Shown in pieces: positions 26,784 to 36,149 of a stretch of DNA of 64,000 bases. The position numbers and the translations under genes were made by a program. This DNA is from an uncultured Bacteroidales bacterium (GTDB taxonomy: Bacteria > Bacteroidota > Bacteroidia > Bacteroidales > P3). The stretch's first letter is position 1. Each line of letters starts with the position of its first letter. The notes under the pieces are model-generated. The model had not been told where the DNA came from and made no database searches. It saw nothing but the letters and a program-made list of their open reading frames with translations. The stretch covers positions 1 through 64,000 of the forward strand of contig CALUHJ010000003.1 of the NCBI GenBank assembly GCA_944320415.1. The letters are read 5' to 3'.

Positions 26784-27551
26784 ATGAAACGGTTTATGGT
26801 TTTGACATTGGTGGCAGGTCTTTTTTTACTTGGCTGCGACAAGGAAAAAAACGCATTGAGGGACGGTAATGAAAGTTTCGGGAAAAAAGAGTTCTCCAAG
26901 GCCGAGGACTTTTACAGACAGTCTCTTGCCAATGATTCCCTTTACTCCAAGGCTCAATTCAACCTTGCCAATGCAAGTTACAAACAGAACAATCAGGACA
27001 AACTTCAAACGGCATTGAAATACTATGAACAATACCTGACCAACACGCCTGCAAAGGATACGTTGCATTATGCAGATGCCTTGTACAACATGGGCAATAC
27101 TTATTTTCAAATCGCACATCTGGACAGTAACATAAACACTCCCAACTATACAAGCAACCTGAAAAAGGCTTTGGAAAACTACAAGCAGACACTTAGACTC
27201 AACCCGCAGGACACTAATGCCAAATACAACTTAAGCCTTACACGTAAACTGCTGAAAGAGAATGAAAATCAGAACCAGAATCAGCAGAACCAACAACAAA
27301 ACCAACAGAATCAAGATCGGCGAAATCAGAATCAGGAAAGAAAAAATCAGAATCAAGAAAGAGAAAATCAAAACAAAGAAAGAGAACAGGACAAAAATGA
27401 CACTCCTCAACCGCAAAGGCAAAACAAGGATGAGAAAGAAATGAAAAGAATGTTGGAAGCACTGAAAAACAACGAAAAAGCTACATTGGAAAAACTTAAG
27501 AGAAAAGAGGACAAACAGGCTCAAAAAAAATATATAGAGAAAGACTGGTAA
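26784..27551 (+). CDS. batC: BatC-like TPR lipoprotein
   Basis: A 255-residue protein with a lipoprotein signal (VAGLFLLGC, lipobox Cys at about residue 18). TPR repeats span about residues 30-155 (FSKAEDFYRQSLANDSLYSKAQFNLANA, split; then ALYNMGNTYFQ and LRLNPQDTNAKYNLSL). A low-complexity Gln/Asn/Arg/Glu stretch follows (about 165-220, repeats of NQNQ and NQERE), with a basic coiled tail. The ATG at 26784 is preferred over an in-frame TTG that overlaps batB. Position and layout match BatC. Confidence 0.88.
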   Translation: MKRFMVLTLVAGLFLLGCDKEKNALRDGNESFGKKEFSKAEDFYRQSLANDSLYSKAQFNLANASYKQNNQDKLQTALKYYEQYLTNTPAKDTLHYADALYNMGNTYFQIAHLDSNINTPNYTSNLKKALENYKQTLRLNPQDTNAKYNLSLTRKLLKENENQNQNQQNQQQNQQNQDRRNQNQERKNQNQERENQNKEREQDKNDTPQPQRQNKDEKEMKRMLEALKNNEKATLEKLKRKEDKQAQKKYIEKDW

Positions 27552-27554
27552 ATC

Positions 27555-30170
27555 ATGAAGAAAAGTTCAATAATATTTCTGTTGAGCATATTCATTGCCT
27601 TTGTAATACAAGCCCAGCAGATTACATTCCGGACACAGGCACCCAAGGTTGTGGGAGTTGACGAACGTTTCAAGGTAAGTTTTACGGTAAATGCATCAGA
27701 ACCGAGCAATTTCGTTGCACCCACATTCCGCAACGTGAACATACTGAGCGGACCCAATACTTCAAGAAGTTCTTCCGTGGTAATAACCAACGGTCGCAGG
27801 GAAAGCTCTCAGTCAACCACTTTCACATATTGGCTTCAGAGTCTTGGTGCGGGAGAGATTTACATACCGGCGGCAAGAATCATAGTTGACGGAAAGACTT
27901 ACAGTACACAACCGGTCAAAATCAAAGTGGAAAAGGACCCGAGTCTAGGACAACGTTCTGCAAACAACCCCAATTACAACGGCAGGCAGCAATACAAACA
28001 GGAACCAGTTAAGGTAATTGACGACAAAGCCGTGTTTGTCAGGGCCATTCCAAGCAAGACCAAAGTAGTAAAGGGTGAAGAGATAGTCATTTCCTACAAG
28101 ATATACACTCTGGTACCGGTTTCTGAATACCAGGTGGACAAGTTTCCCTCCTCACAGGGCTTCTGGGTTGAGGAATTGGACAATCAGTCGACACCTACAT
28201 TGGAAAGAGAGGTCATAGACGGAAAGGTTTATCAGGTTGCCACACTTCGCAAAGTGCTGGTTTACCCTCAAAAATCCGGTTCTTTGCATATAGACCCCAT
28301 GGGACTGGAAGTCGTGGCTCATGTACAGACCGGTACAAGACAAAGACAGAGACAGCTGACGGGGGATCCTTTTTTTGACGCCTTTTTCAACGATCCTTTC
28401 TTTAGCAATATCACTCCTGTATTCGAAAGGGTAAGAAAAAAACTGAAAACAAATGCATTGACCATACAGGTTGAAGAACTGCCCAAGACGGATGAAGTCT
28501 TTTCGGGCGGAGTGGGTCAATTTGAAATATCTTCCGAAATCGATACCTCGTACAGCAGCACAAATGAAGCGATAACATTGCAATACACCATAAGCGGAAA
28601 AGGCAACCTCACCCTTATAGAAGGTATGGATCTGAAGCTTCCGGAAGAATTCGAGGTGTACGACCCTAACATAACGGACAAGATAAACAGAACGGAATAC
28701 GGACAAAGCGGTTCGAGAACATTTCAATATCTCATAATACCAAGAGTTGAAGGCGTGTATGAGGTTCCATCTGTCAAATTCACCTATTTCGATCCCGAAA
28801 GCAGGGAATACAAGACCATATCGGCTCCTTCCTACAAATTGAACATCAAAAAGGGAAAGGAAAACAGTGATTTTTCAAAACAACTGTCGGAAAGGGAAAA
28901 ATACAGAAACATGGATATAGACGACACACCCGAGAATGAAGGATCCAGAACGCCATTGCTCAAACCGTTCAATACCGTCGGCACGTACGTCTGCCTGTTT
29001 GCCGCAATCATCCTTATGATTCTGGCAATAAAGATCACTCAAAAACAAAAAGAAAGGAATCAGGACTTTGTAAGCGTAAAACTGAGAAAAGCGAATAAGG
29101 TGGCGATAAAAAGACTAAGACGGGCCAAAAACTATTTGAACAACAACATGGCGGAGGAATTCGAGACGGAAATAGGGCAGGCATTGTGGAATTATTTGTC
29201 GGACAAGTTCAAAATACCGACATATAACCTCACCCTTGAAAAAATATCCGTGGAACTGCAAAACAACGGACTGGAAAATGATGTCTTATCTGAAACAACA
29301 GATACCTTGACGCAATGTGAATACATACGCTTTTCGCAAAGTAAAGAAGAAAAGCCATACAGGGAACTGTACGACAAGGTGGAAAAGGTTATAACCGAAA
29401 TAGAATCTCAAATGACTAAAACAAAGAAAAACAAAATGAGTGGAATTGTTGTCATACTTGCAGTGTTCATGTTGTTTTCCTGTTCGCTTGCGGCCCAGAA
29501 CATGCAACAAGCCAACAAACATTTCAACAACAAGGAATACGAAAAAGCTCTTTCAATCTATCTGCAGCTTGAGAAAAACAAACCGAGCGGAGAGTTGTAT
29601 CACAACATAGCCAATACATATTTCCGTTTGAGCGATTATGCAAACAGCATGTTGTATTATGAGCGGGCACTGAAGCTGAACCCAAATGACAAAAGACTGA
29701 TAACCAACTGCAAGATATGCAATTCAAGACTTATGGGCGAGGTTTATGTACTGCCGGATTTCTTTCTGGCAAGATGGGCAAAGACTATTGCCAATATTTT
29801 TCCGCCTGTTGTCTGGTTTGTAATCTTTCTTGTGTTGCTTGTCGTAAGTTGCGTATTGTTTTTCGTATATCGTTTCAATACCAACCGAAAAGCCATGTTC
29901 TTTTATCTGAGCATGTTTTTCTATCTGCTTACATTTTCGTCTTTGGGACTGGGTACCTTCAGACAGAATATGATAAACGGCCACAAATATGCGATAGTAT
30001 TCGAAAACAAAGGTGTAAAGGAGAACATTGAAAACGGAGAAAAGTCGGACATAAAATTATTCAAAGGTCAAAAGATAAAAATATTGGAAAACAGAAACGA
30101 GTTCATCAGGATAAGAACTCAGGATGGAAAGGAAGGATGGGTGGAAAGAGAAACGGTAAAAATAATTTAG
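27555..30170 (+). CDS. batD-batE: BatD-BatE fusion protein
   Basis: One 871-residue frame joins two proteins usually encoded separately. Residues 1 to about 619 are BatD: signal peptide, beta-sandwich region with VGVDERFKVSFTVNAS and a membrane helix (about 476-493, YVCLFAAIILMILAI). A cytoplasmic tail ends VEKVITEIESQ. Residue 620 is Met (ATG at 29412) and starts BatE: TKTKKNKMSGIVVILAVFMLF with a signal-like helix, TPRs, two further membrane helices and a C-terminal SH3-like segment (GWVERETVKII). The internal signal sequence is kept. A TGA overlaps ATG 29412 in the +1 frame, the usual ATGA gene overlap, so a single-base indel could explain the fusion. Internal initiation of BatE is also possible. 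Confidence 0.85.
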   Translation: MKKSSIIFLLSIFIAFVIQAQQITFRTQAPKVVGVDERFKVSFTVNASEPSNFVAPTFRNVNILSGPNTSRSSSVVITNGRRESSQSTTFTYWLQSLGAGEIYIPAARIIVDGKTYSTQPVKIKVEKDPSLGQRSANNPNYNGRQQYKQEPVKVIDDKAVFVRAIPSKTKVVKGEEIVISYKIYTLVPVSEYQVDKFPSSQGFWVEELDNQSTPTLEREVIDGKVYQVATLRKVLVYPQKSGSLHIDPMGLEVVAHVQTGTRQRQRQLTGDPFFDAFFNDPFFSNITPVFERVRKKLKTNALTIQVEELPKTDEVFSGGVGQFEISSEIDTSYSSTNEAITLQYTISGKGNLTLIEGMDLKLPEEFEVYDPNITDKINRTEYGQSGSRTFQYLIIPRVEGVYEVPSVKFTYFDPESREYKTISAPSYKLNIKKGKENSDFSKQLSEREKYRNMDIDDTPENEGSRTPLLKPFNTVGTYVCLFAAIILMILAIKITQKQKERNQDFVSVKLRKANKVAIKRLRRAKNYLNNNMAEEFETEIGQALWNYLSDKFKIPTYNLTLEKISVELQNNGLENDVLSETTDTLTQCEYIRFSQSKEEKPYRELYDKVEKVITEIESQMTKTKKNKMSGIVVILAVFMLFSCSLAAQNMQQANKHFNNKEYEKALSIYLQLEKNKPSGELYHNIANTYFRLSDYANSMLYYERALKLNPNDKRLITNCKICNSRLMGEVYVLPDFFLARWAKTIANIFPPVVWFVIFLVLLVVSCVLFFVYRFNTNRKAMFFYLSMFFYLLTFSSLGLGTFRQNMINGHKYAIVFENKGVKENIENGEKSDIKLFKGQKIKILENRNEFIRIRTQDGKEGWVERETVKII

Positions 30171-30174
30171 ACAA

Positions 30175-30606
30175 ATGGAACATGCCGAGTGTACTGAACA
30201 GAAGGGAATCGTCACAGGAAAACAAGAGAATAAGGTGATAGTAAGAATTGAGCGTAAATCCTCTTGTGCATCCTGTCATGCAAGGGGTGCATGCACAAGC
30301 CTGGACAAACAGGACAAGGAAATAGAGGTGATTTGCGACAATGCGGATCAATATGATATAGGAGAAGAAGTCACTGTTTCAATAAGTACCAGGTTGGGAC
30401 TAAAAGCTGTTGTAATAGCATTTGTCATTCCATTCGTCATTCTTTTTGTCACTTTGCTGTGTTGCATATCCCTGTTCGGTTTGAAAGAAGAGGTTGGCAG
30501 TCTTTTGGCTTTGACTGCAATAACTGTGTACTATGTCATATTATTCAAGGCGAGGAAAATATTGAACAGACAATTTGTTTTCAGCATAAGGAAAAATTTT
30601 GCATAG
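30175..30606 (+). CDS. RseC/MucC family (SoxR-reducing) membrane protein
   Basis: The 143-residue protein has an N-terminal domain with the cysteine cluster CASCHARGAC (about residues 30-40). Two membrane helices follow (about 83-105 and 109-125). This matches the RseC/MucC family, linked in other bacteria to electron transfer with the Rnf complex and SoxR reduction. Rnf genes usually follow it in Bacteroidota; here none is present, and it instead ends the Bat operon (4-bp gap after batE). Confidence 0.85.
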   Translation: MEHAECTEQKGIVTGKQENKVIVRIERKSSCASCHARGACTSLDKQDKEIEVICDNADQYDIGEEVTVSISTRLGLKAVVIAFVIPFVILFVTLLCCISLFGLKEEVGSLLALTAITVYYVILFKARKILNRQFVFSIRKNFA

Positions 30607-30628
30607 ACGCCATACTTTATTACCTTTG
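30597..30628 (+). promoter_or_regulatory. Promoter of the fibronectin-type T9SS substrate
   Basis: TTTTG (30597-30601), 19 bp and TACCTTTG (30621-30628) are a near-perfect Bacteroidota promoter. It overlaps the end of the RseC-like gene and leaves a leader of about 28 nt before ATG 30660. Confidence 0.8.
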
Positions 30629-30659
30629 TAGCAAACTTTGGTCTATAAAAGATCTGATT

Positions 30660-33548
30660 ATGAAAAGAAGAGTATTGTTTTTTTGTTTTGCATTGTTGTT
30701 TTCGGCATTGGGGATTTCACAAACATCGACATTGCCGCCTCCGTCCAATCTTGTAAGCAGCGACATAGATGCAAACAATGCGACATTGAGATGGAATTCT
30801 GATGAGAATGCGTTGTCCTGGATTGTGAACTATAGTGTTACGCAGTCGGAACAGGTTTTTTCTATGGAGGTTACCGATACCATCGTCTATATAACCAATC
30901 TTATAGAAGGAACAAGATACAATTGGAAGGTAAGGATGATAGACCTGCAAGGCGACACTACAGCTTGGAGTGAACTGGCGAGTTTCTTTACCTCAGGATT
31001 CGACAACAATTGTCCAAAAGTAGAGAACCTGTCGGTGAGTGACATAAATACGAACGGGATAACCATACAATGGGTTCCTGAACAGGAAAACGGAACATGG
31101 GAAGTGGTGTACGATTTGGCAGGAAGCAATCCCGAACATGAAGGATTTTCCGGAACCACTCAAAATCACGAATTTACCGCAAACAGAGATCTGATAGAAC
31201 ATACCCGTTATCAATTGGCCATACGCACACATTGCACCAATACAGTGAGTGACTGGACATATCTTTATGCCCGTTATCTAACAGAAAACAGCATACATGA
31301 ACTGCCAATACAGTTGGACTTTGAGGATGAGAGCGATAATTTAAACATAGGTTTTGTAAATTCGGTCAATAACCCTTGGGAAATAGCCGATGCCGAAAAC
31401 GCAAGCAGTATAGGAAGCAAGGCCATGTATATTTCCAACGATTCCGGTGAAACATTCGGATGTGATCCTTCTACAGCTTCGGTAAGTTACGCTTATATGG
31501 ATTTCTACATACCAGATTATGCCGTTAGTTATTATATAGATTTCAAGTACAAATCACAGGCACCGCTTCAAAATGCAGGTTTAAAAATATACATGATAAG
31601 TACTGGTGAACCATTGAACCTGACAAACTTGCCTAATGAAGAATTCAGGGTCGGAAGTATCATATATTCAGGTTCTGATAACGAATGGATAAGCGAACAT
31701 ATAGAACTGCCTACCCAATACATAGGAACGACAAGGCGGCTGTTGTTTGCATGGAGTAACCAACCAGGTGCGGACAACAACAATGCAATAGCAATAGACG
31801 ATATTTATCTTACTGCAAGATATTGTGCCATACCAACAAACCTGTCGGTTCCTTCGACAGATGACAATTCGGCTTTGATTACATGGGATTTCCAAGAGAA
31901 CCAAACATCTTTCAATCTGCAGTATAAACCCACCCAAAGCACACAATGGACTGAGTTGTCAGGGATAAGTCCTAATTATGTCTTAAATGACCTTCAAGCC
32001 AGTACAAGCTATACTTTCCGAGTACAGGCCGATTGCGGCCAAGAACAAAGTTTCTGGTCCGATACGGCCGTATTTTCAACCAACATGCTGATAGAAAACC
32101 CTTCAAATGTAGAATTGACATTTGTTGACGAATCATCGGCACAATTACGTTGGAACAATGATCAAAATGCTTCCTTATGGATTGTGGATTTAAAGGATAT
32201 GTCCACTCAAAACATACAGTATTTCAATTCTACAAATAATTCAATCAACATTAACTGGTTGATGTCCAACACTCTTTACTCAGCCAAAATACGAGCGGTC
32301 TCTTTGGACGGCGATACAAGCGATTACTCCTCCGAATGTATTATCCATACATTATGTAATGCGACAAACGATTTTCCTTATGTGGCAGAAGATACGATAC
32401 ATTTCAGTTCCTTAAGTTCTTTCTGCACAGACATTGAATGTTGGAGGATAATGAATGATACTGTTTTCAGTCCGGTATTTGACTTTTCAGAGATGGCAAA
32501 CCCGAGCCTGACATTTAACTATCATTCTGAAACGGGGTCTTATAACAAGTTGCTTGTTTCCACGGATAACGAACCATTCATTCAGATACCTTTAAATTTC
32601 TCTAATGGTAACAATTGTTTGCTGTTAAGCAATTTGTTGGCAACTGAAAAGGTACGGTTTGCAATACAATCACAATTGGAAGATGGAGCAGAAAGGACTT
32701 ATATCATAACCGATTTTACAATTAAAGACAGTTGTTCAACGCCTTCGGATCTGACCGTCAATCAAATTGCCGACAACCAGGTAAGGGTCGATTGGACGCC
32801 TTATACTAACAATACTTCATTTAATCTTAAACTGATAAATTCAACAGACGAAGACACAATATTCTACAATGAAGTAACCAATCCTTTTGACATTGAAGAA
32901 CTTGTTTCTGGTAAAGATTACAAGATACAATTATTTGCATTGTGTGGACAAATTAATTCCAATGATTTTTCTGAAGCAGCATTCAGCATAGAAAATTCTT
33001 CTGACTATTGTCCCGTTCCTACCAATTTCGTATGTCAACACTATCAAAACAAGGGAGATGAAACAATTGTGTGTACGTGGGACGACGTTGAAGAAAACCC
33101 TTTCATACAATGGGAAATAAATTACAAAGAGCAATATGCCTTAGAATACACTTCAAGCATTGTAAGCATTTATCCTCGTTTCAGTCTGAGAAATCTGGAA
33201 ATGGGACAGGTATATGATTTCAGGTTGAGAGCCATATGTTCTCCAGGAGAAATGTCGGAATGGACTGATGTACAGCAAGTAATTGTAGGAGAACAGTCAT
33301 TGGATGTAAACGTTTATGCAGACAAATACATAAAACTGTTCCCAAATCCTGCGGATTCAACCCTATTCATTGAAACTAACGCTCTGGAAATGAAAGATGC
33401 CCAACTGATAGATGCCAACGGAAGAGTGATAAGGGCTTGGGACAATCTGCCTACGGAAATAGACGTATCGTCAATAGAAAGCGGAAATTATATTTTAAAG
33501 GTCTTTCTGGATAAAATGCAGGTATCAAAAAAAATAAGCATATTGTAA
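30660..33548 (+). CDS. Secreted fibronectin type III / adhesin-like protein with T9SS type A sorting domain
   Basis: The 962-residue protein has a signal peptide (MKRRVLFFCFALLFSALGISQ) and several fibronectin type III domains that alternate with jelly-roll, cleaved-adhesin-like segments. Examples are PSNLVSSDIDANNATLRWN, ITIQWVPEQENGTWEVVYD, AMYISNDSGETFG and LSVPSTDDNSALITWDF. The C-terminus is a type A sorting signal (LFPNPADSTLFIET, AQLIDANGRVIRAW, SGNYILKVFL). ATG 30660 is set by the promoter and the signal peptide; the upstream open frame overlaps the previous gene. The partial gene at 61735 has the same module types and looks like a relative. Confidence 0.9.
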   Translation: MKRRVLFFCFALLFSALGISQTSTLPPPSNLVSSDIDANNATLRWNSDENALSWIVNYSVTQSEQVFSMEVTDTIVYITNLIEGTRYNWKVRMIDLQGDTTAWSELASFFTSGFDNNCPKVENLSVSDINTNGITIQWVPEQENGTWEVVYDLAGSNPEHEGFSGTTQNHEFTANRDLIEHTRYQLAIRTHCTNTVSDWTYLYARYLTENSIHELPIQLDFEDESDNLNIGFVNSVNNPWEIADAENASSIGSKAMYISNDSGETFGCDPSTASVSYAYMDFYIPDYAVSYYIDFKYKSQAPLQNAGLKIYMISTGEPLNLTNLPNEEFRVGSIIYSGSDNEWISEHIELPTQYIGTTRRLLFAWSNQPGADNNNAIAIDDIYLTARYCAIPTNLSVPSTDDNSALITWDFQENQTSFNLQYKPTQSTQWTELSGISPNYVLNDLQASTSYTFRVQADCGQEQSFWSDTAVFSTNMLIENPSNVELTFVDESSAQLRWNNDQNASLWIVDLKDMSTQNIQYFNSTNNSININWLMSNTLYSAKIRAVSLDGDTSDYSSECIIHTLCNATNDFPYVAEDTIHFSSLSSFCTDIECWRIMNDTVFSPVFDFSEMANPSLTFNYHSETGSYNKLLVSTDNEPFIQIPLNFSNGNNCLLLSNLLATEKVRFAIQSQLEDGAERTYIITDFTIKDSCSTPSDLTVNQIADNQVRVDWTPYTNNTSFNLKLINSTDEDTIFYNEVTNPFDIEELVSGKDYKIQLFALCGQINSNDFSEAAFSIENSSDYCPVPTNFVCQHYQNKGDETIVCTWDDVEENPFIQWEINYKEQYALEYTSSIVSIYPRFSLRNLEMGQVYDFRLRAICSPGEMSEWTDVQQVIVGEQSLDVNVYADKYIKLFPNPADSTLFIETNALEMKDAQLIDANGRVIRAWDNLPTEIDVSSIESGNYILKVFLDKMQVSKKISIL

Positions 33549-33571
33549 ACTTACAAGGAACCGAAAAGGAA

Positions 33572-35437
33572 CTACCGTTGTCCTATCTGTTCCTTGTAAG
33601 TCTTTATGATAGAGTTCAGCATCTTTTCTGTCCTGGCCGCACCTTCCCCCAATATAAATCCTATCTGCTGTACTTGAAGAAGATTTTCCTTTATGACATC
33701 ATTTACCCTGTGAATTATTTCCTCGGGTCTTTCCTCTTCCTGATAAAGATTTCGGAATATCATACAGACAGACTTGTTGGCAACCAGGGAAAATATGGAT
33801 ACGTTAATAAAACGGTCATTGTATTCAAAGTCCTTGTTTATTACATCTTCGGCGTATTTTATCACATATTCCAAATGATTAAGCATTTCATTAGGCAACA
33901 ATGTCTTAATATCCGCCCCTATCAATCCCGGAATGACCTCATCTATCTCTTTGGCATCATCACCCAATATTTCAATAAAACCTGCATTGGATTCCACTAC
34001 TTTAAATTCCGAATTTATTATGGCTATACCTGGATAAATGTGATGTATCAGTAAAGAAAGCGAACGGTTCAATTCTCCATTGGTATTTTTCTGAATGCCG
34101 AATTCCTCCTTAAGTTTATCAAACCTCGATTGCACTTTCACCAATTCCTCTTTGGTTGACTTCAACTGATTGTTAAATATCCTTGAGCCTTTCTGCGCAT
34201 AAGAAAAACACATGTCGGCCGAAGCTATTCCCTGCGCTATTGCGATTGCCAGTTCCGTACAAGTATCATAACCGCACGACTTGCAATTGGTATGTTTGGA
34301 TTTTTCATCCTTACCCAAAAGTGCAAAAGCATCCATGATCTGCTGTTTGCTCGGGGTCTTCAAACGTTTGTCATCCGCTCTGTAAAATGCTACCAGATCA
34401 GATTTGTTGGAGAACCTGTCCATATTCTCCTTCCATTTTTCTTTATCCAATGTCTTTATCCGTCGTGCCGAATAATCGGTGACAAGATTATGCCTTAAAA
34501 ATTTCTGTCCTCTGGTAGTACCGGGAGCCATAAGACACCCTTTACAGAAATATATGTTCAAATGAGAGTTGAACTCGTTTCCATGCTTTGAAAACTGTTT
34601 CAAGACATTTATGGCATCCGTTTTACCCTCCACGCTCAAAAAATGCCCTTCTATCAACGAATTGCTCAATCCGCAAGCTTCCACAAAACCCTCCGGTATA
34701 GGATACAAGGAACCTTTGCACCCCAAAGGCTCATCAAAATCCGAATATTCAAGAGTCTCTTCCCTTATATCATATTTTTCAAACAGTTTTCTGAGCTCCA
34801 CAAATGACAGAAAGGCATCTATCCTTGCACTATCGCCATAACGCACATTGTCTTTCTTCATTCCCAGACATGGAGTTATATTCACTATCTTTACATGCTG
34901 ACCATAGTACTTTCTTACCGTTGAAGCCATAGCAACAGCGGGAGGAACTATCGGAGCCAGATTGCCAACCATCTGCGGCACATATTTTTCCACATACATA
35001 TTTACTACAGGACAATGCGACGCAATATAAGTCTTGCCTCTAAGATTCTGACATAATTCCGCCTGTTTTCTGGACACCAAATCGACTCCAAAACTGACCT
35101 CACAAACAAAACTGAATCCAAGACGACGAATCATACTGACAAACTTCCTGTAATCCCTTACGTCAGAAAATTCACCGGCTATGCTGGGGTCACATATCGC
35201 AGCAACTTCCTTTTCCTGTTTCAGCAACTGTTCAACCGCTTCCATATTGCTTACGGCCGAGATGGCAGTATAGGAACAGGCAGAAATACAGTTGCCGCAT
35301 GCTATACATCTCTGTTCATCTATGCGAGGAACCGCACTGTTTTCTTCAACTATTATAGCTTTGACCGGACAGGCCCTTACACAATTGTAACAGGAAACAC
35401 ACTTGTCTCCATCCAAAAACAAAACGGCATCATTCAT
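33572..35437 (-). CDS. [FeFe]-hydrogenase-like sensor protein with ferredoxin and PAS domains
   Basis: A 621-residue cytoplasmic protein. Residues about 8-60 hold two 4Fe-4S motifs (CVSCYNCVRACP and CIACGNCISACS). Residues about 90-370 are an Fe-hydrogenase large-subunit-like domain. Its H-cluster positions read ASHCPVV (normally SCCP), ITPCLGMKK and YFCKGCLMAPGT, so the L1 motif has one Cys fewer and L3 is altered. An Fe-S domain follows with CKSCGYDTC (about 390-400). A PAS domain (about 470-560) and a short helical tail end the protein. The layout suggests a redox or hydrogen sensor rather than a catalytic hydrogenase. It is monocistronic here; a typical SpoIIE phosphatase or Nuo-like partner is not adjacent. 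Confidence 0.8.
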   Translation of the reverse strand: MNDAVLFLDGDKCVSCYNCVRACPVKAIIVEENSAVPRIDEQRCIACGNCISACSYTAISAVSNMEAVEQLLKQEKEVAAICDPSIAGEFSDVRDYRKFVSMIRRLGFSFVCEVSFGVDLVSRKQAELCQNLRGKTYIASHCPVVNMYVEKYVPQMVGNLAPIVPPAVAMASTVRKYYGQHVKIVNITPCLGMKKDNVRYGDSARIDAFLSFVELRKLFEKYDIREETLEYSDFDEPLGCKGSLYPIPEGFVEACGLSNSLIEGHFLSVEGKTDAINVLKQFSKHGNEFNSHLNIYFCKGCLMAPGTTRGQKFLRHNLVTDYSARRIKTLDKEKWKENMDRFSNKSDLVAFYRADDKRLKTPSKQQIMDAFALLGKDEKSKHTNCKSCGYDTCTELAIAIAQGIASADMCFSYAQKGSRIFNNQLKSTKEELVKVQSRFDKLKEEFGIQKNTNGELNRSLSLLIHHIYPGIAIINSEFKVVESNAGFIEILGDDAKEIDEVIPGLIGADIKTLLPNEMLNHLEYVIKYAEDVINKDFEYNDRFINVSIFSLVANKSVCMIFRNLYQEEERPEEIIHRVNDVIKENLLQVQQIGFILGEGAARTEKMLNSIIKTYKEQIGQR

Positions 35438-35523
35438 AACTCATATACATGTATTCAAGTTTCAAAACTACATTTTTTTTACCTTTTGACAAAACAAACA
35501 CCCCAAAAAAAACGTTATTGTCT

Positions 35524-35553
35524 TGCGCAAGGTGGAAAAAACATGTAACTTTG
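35524..35553 (+). promoter_or_regulatory. Promoter of a small secreted protein gene
   Basis: TTG (35524-35526), 19 bp and TAACTTTG (35546-35553) match the Bacteroidota promoter. It supports the adjacent small ORF as a real gene. Confidence 0.65.
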
Positions 35554-35583
35554 CAATCGTTTATAATGCAAGTGAAAATAGAC

Positions 35584-35958
35584 ATGAAGTCTTTAAGGGT
35601 ATTTTTTGTGGTGTTTGTCATCATCTTCTGTGTTTTCGATTCTCAGAAAGTGACGGATGCATCATTTATTTACTCGAATTCCTGCACCAAGAGTTCCTAC
35701 TTGCTGTACGAAAGTCAGAATCACAATCATTCCAACGGTTTTTTGGAGCAAAAGACCCAAAACGGGTCTGCAAACGTGGAGTTTGCAATCCAGGAAAATC
35801 GCATAAACATAGGACAGAACGATTATTCCTACGTGTCAAATCTGCAAAACCATGCGATAAAATCATTTACATGTACGGAAAAAGAGTATCTGTTGTCTGC
35901 AAAAACCAGTTTGTCCAATGCCAAAAAGCTGTCGGAACTTAAAGTATTGATTATATAG
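35584..35958 (+). CDS. Hypothetical small membrane or secreted protein
   Basis: A 124-residue protein with one N-terminal hydrophobic segment (MKSLRVFFVVFVIIFCVF). A polar, Ser/Asn/His-rich remainder follows (ESQNHNHSNGF, TQNGSANVEFA). I recognise no family. An earlier in-frame ATG at 35566 would add six residues, but its leader would be under 10 nt. Support comes from the matched promoter just upstream and a terminator about 110 bp downstream. The opposite strand in this stretch has no credible gene. Confidence 0.55.
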   Translation: MKSLRVFFVVFVIIFCVFDSQKVTDASFIYSNSCTKSSYLLYESQNHNHSNGFLEQKTQNGSANVEFAIQENRINIGQNDYSYVSNLQNHAIKSFTCTEKEYLLSAKTSLSNAKKLSELKVLII

Positions 35959-36071
35959 ATTTTATACGTCCCGATAATTCTTTTGATTTTAACACTACTA
36001 ACATTGGGACTATAAAAACTACTATTTAAGGAGAAATGATTTCAATTCAATTTTCATAAATAATGTTTTTG

Positions 36072-36100
36072 ACTGCCTTTTCCGTAAAGGCAGTTTTTTT
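36072..36100 (+). terminator. Intrinsic terminator
   Basis: ACTGCCTTT (36072-36080), a 5-nt loop and AAAGGCAGT (36086-36094) form a perfect 9-bp stem that runs into seven T. It ends the small hypothetical transcript and lies immediately upstream of a TACCTTTG box (36118-36125) that serves the next gene. Confidence 0.9.
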
Positions 36101-36149
36101 GTTTTAAAGAAAAACAGTACCTTTGCCGCCTGATTTTTCAGAAGGTTTT

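Noticed and set aside
30459..30659. Upstream extension of the fibronectin-type gene
   Set aside because: It overlaps the RseC-like gene in another frame and precedes the promoter. The signal peptide begins at ATG 30660.
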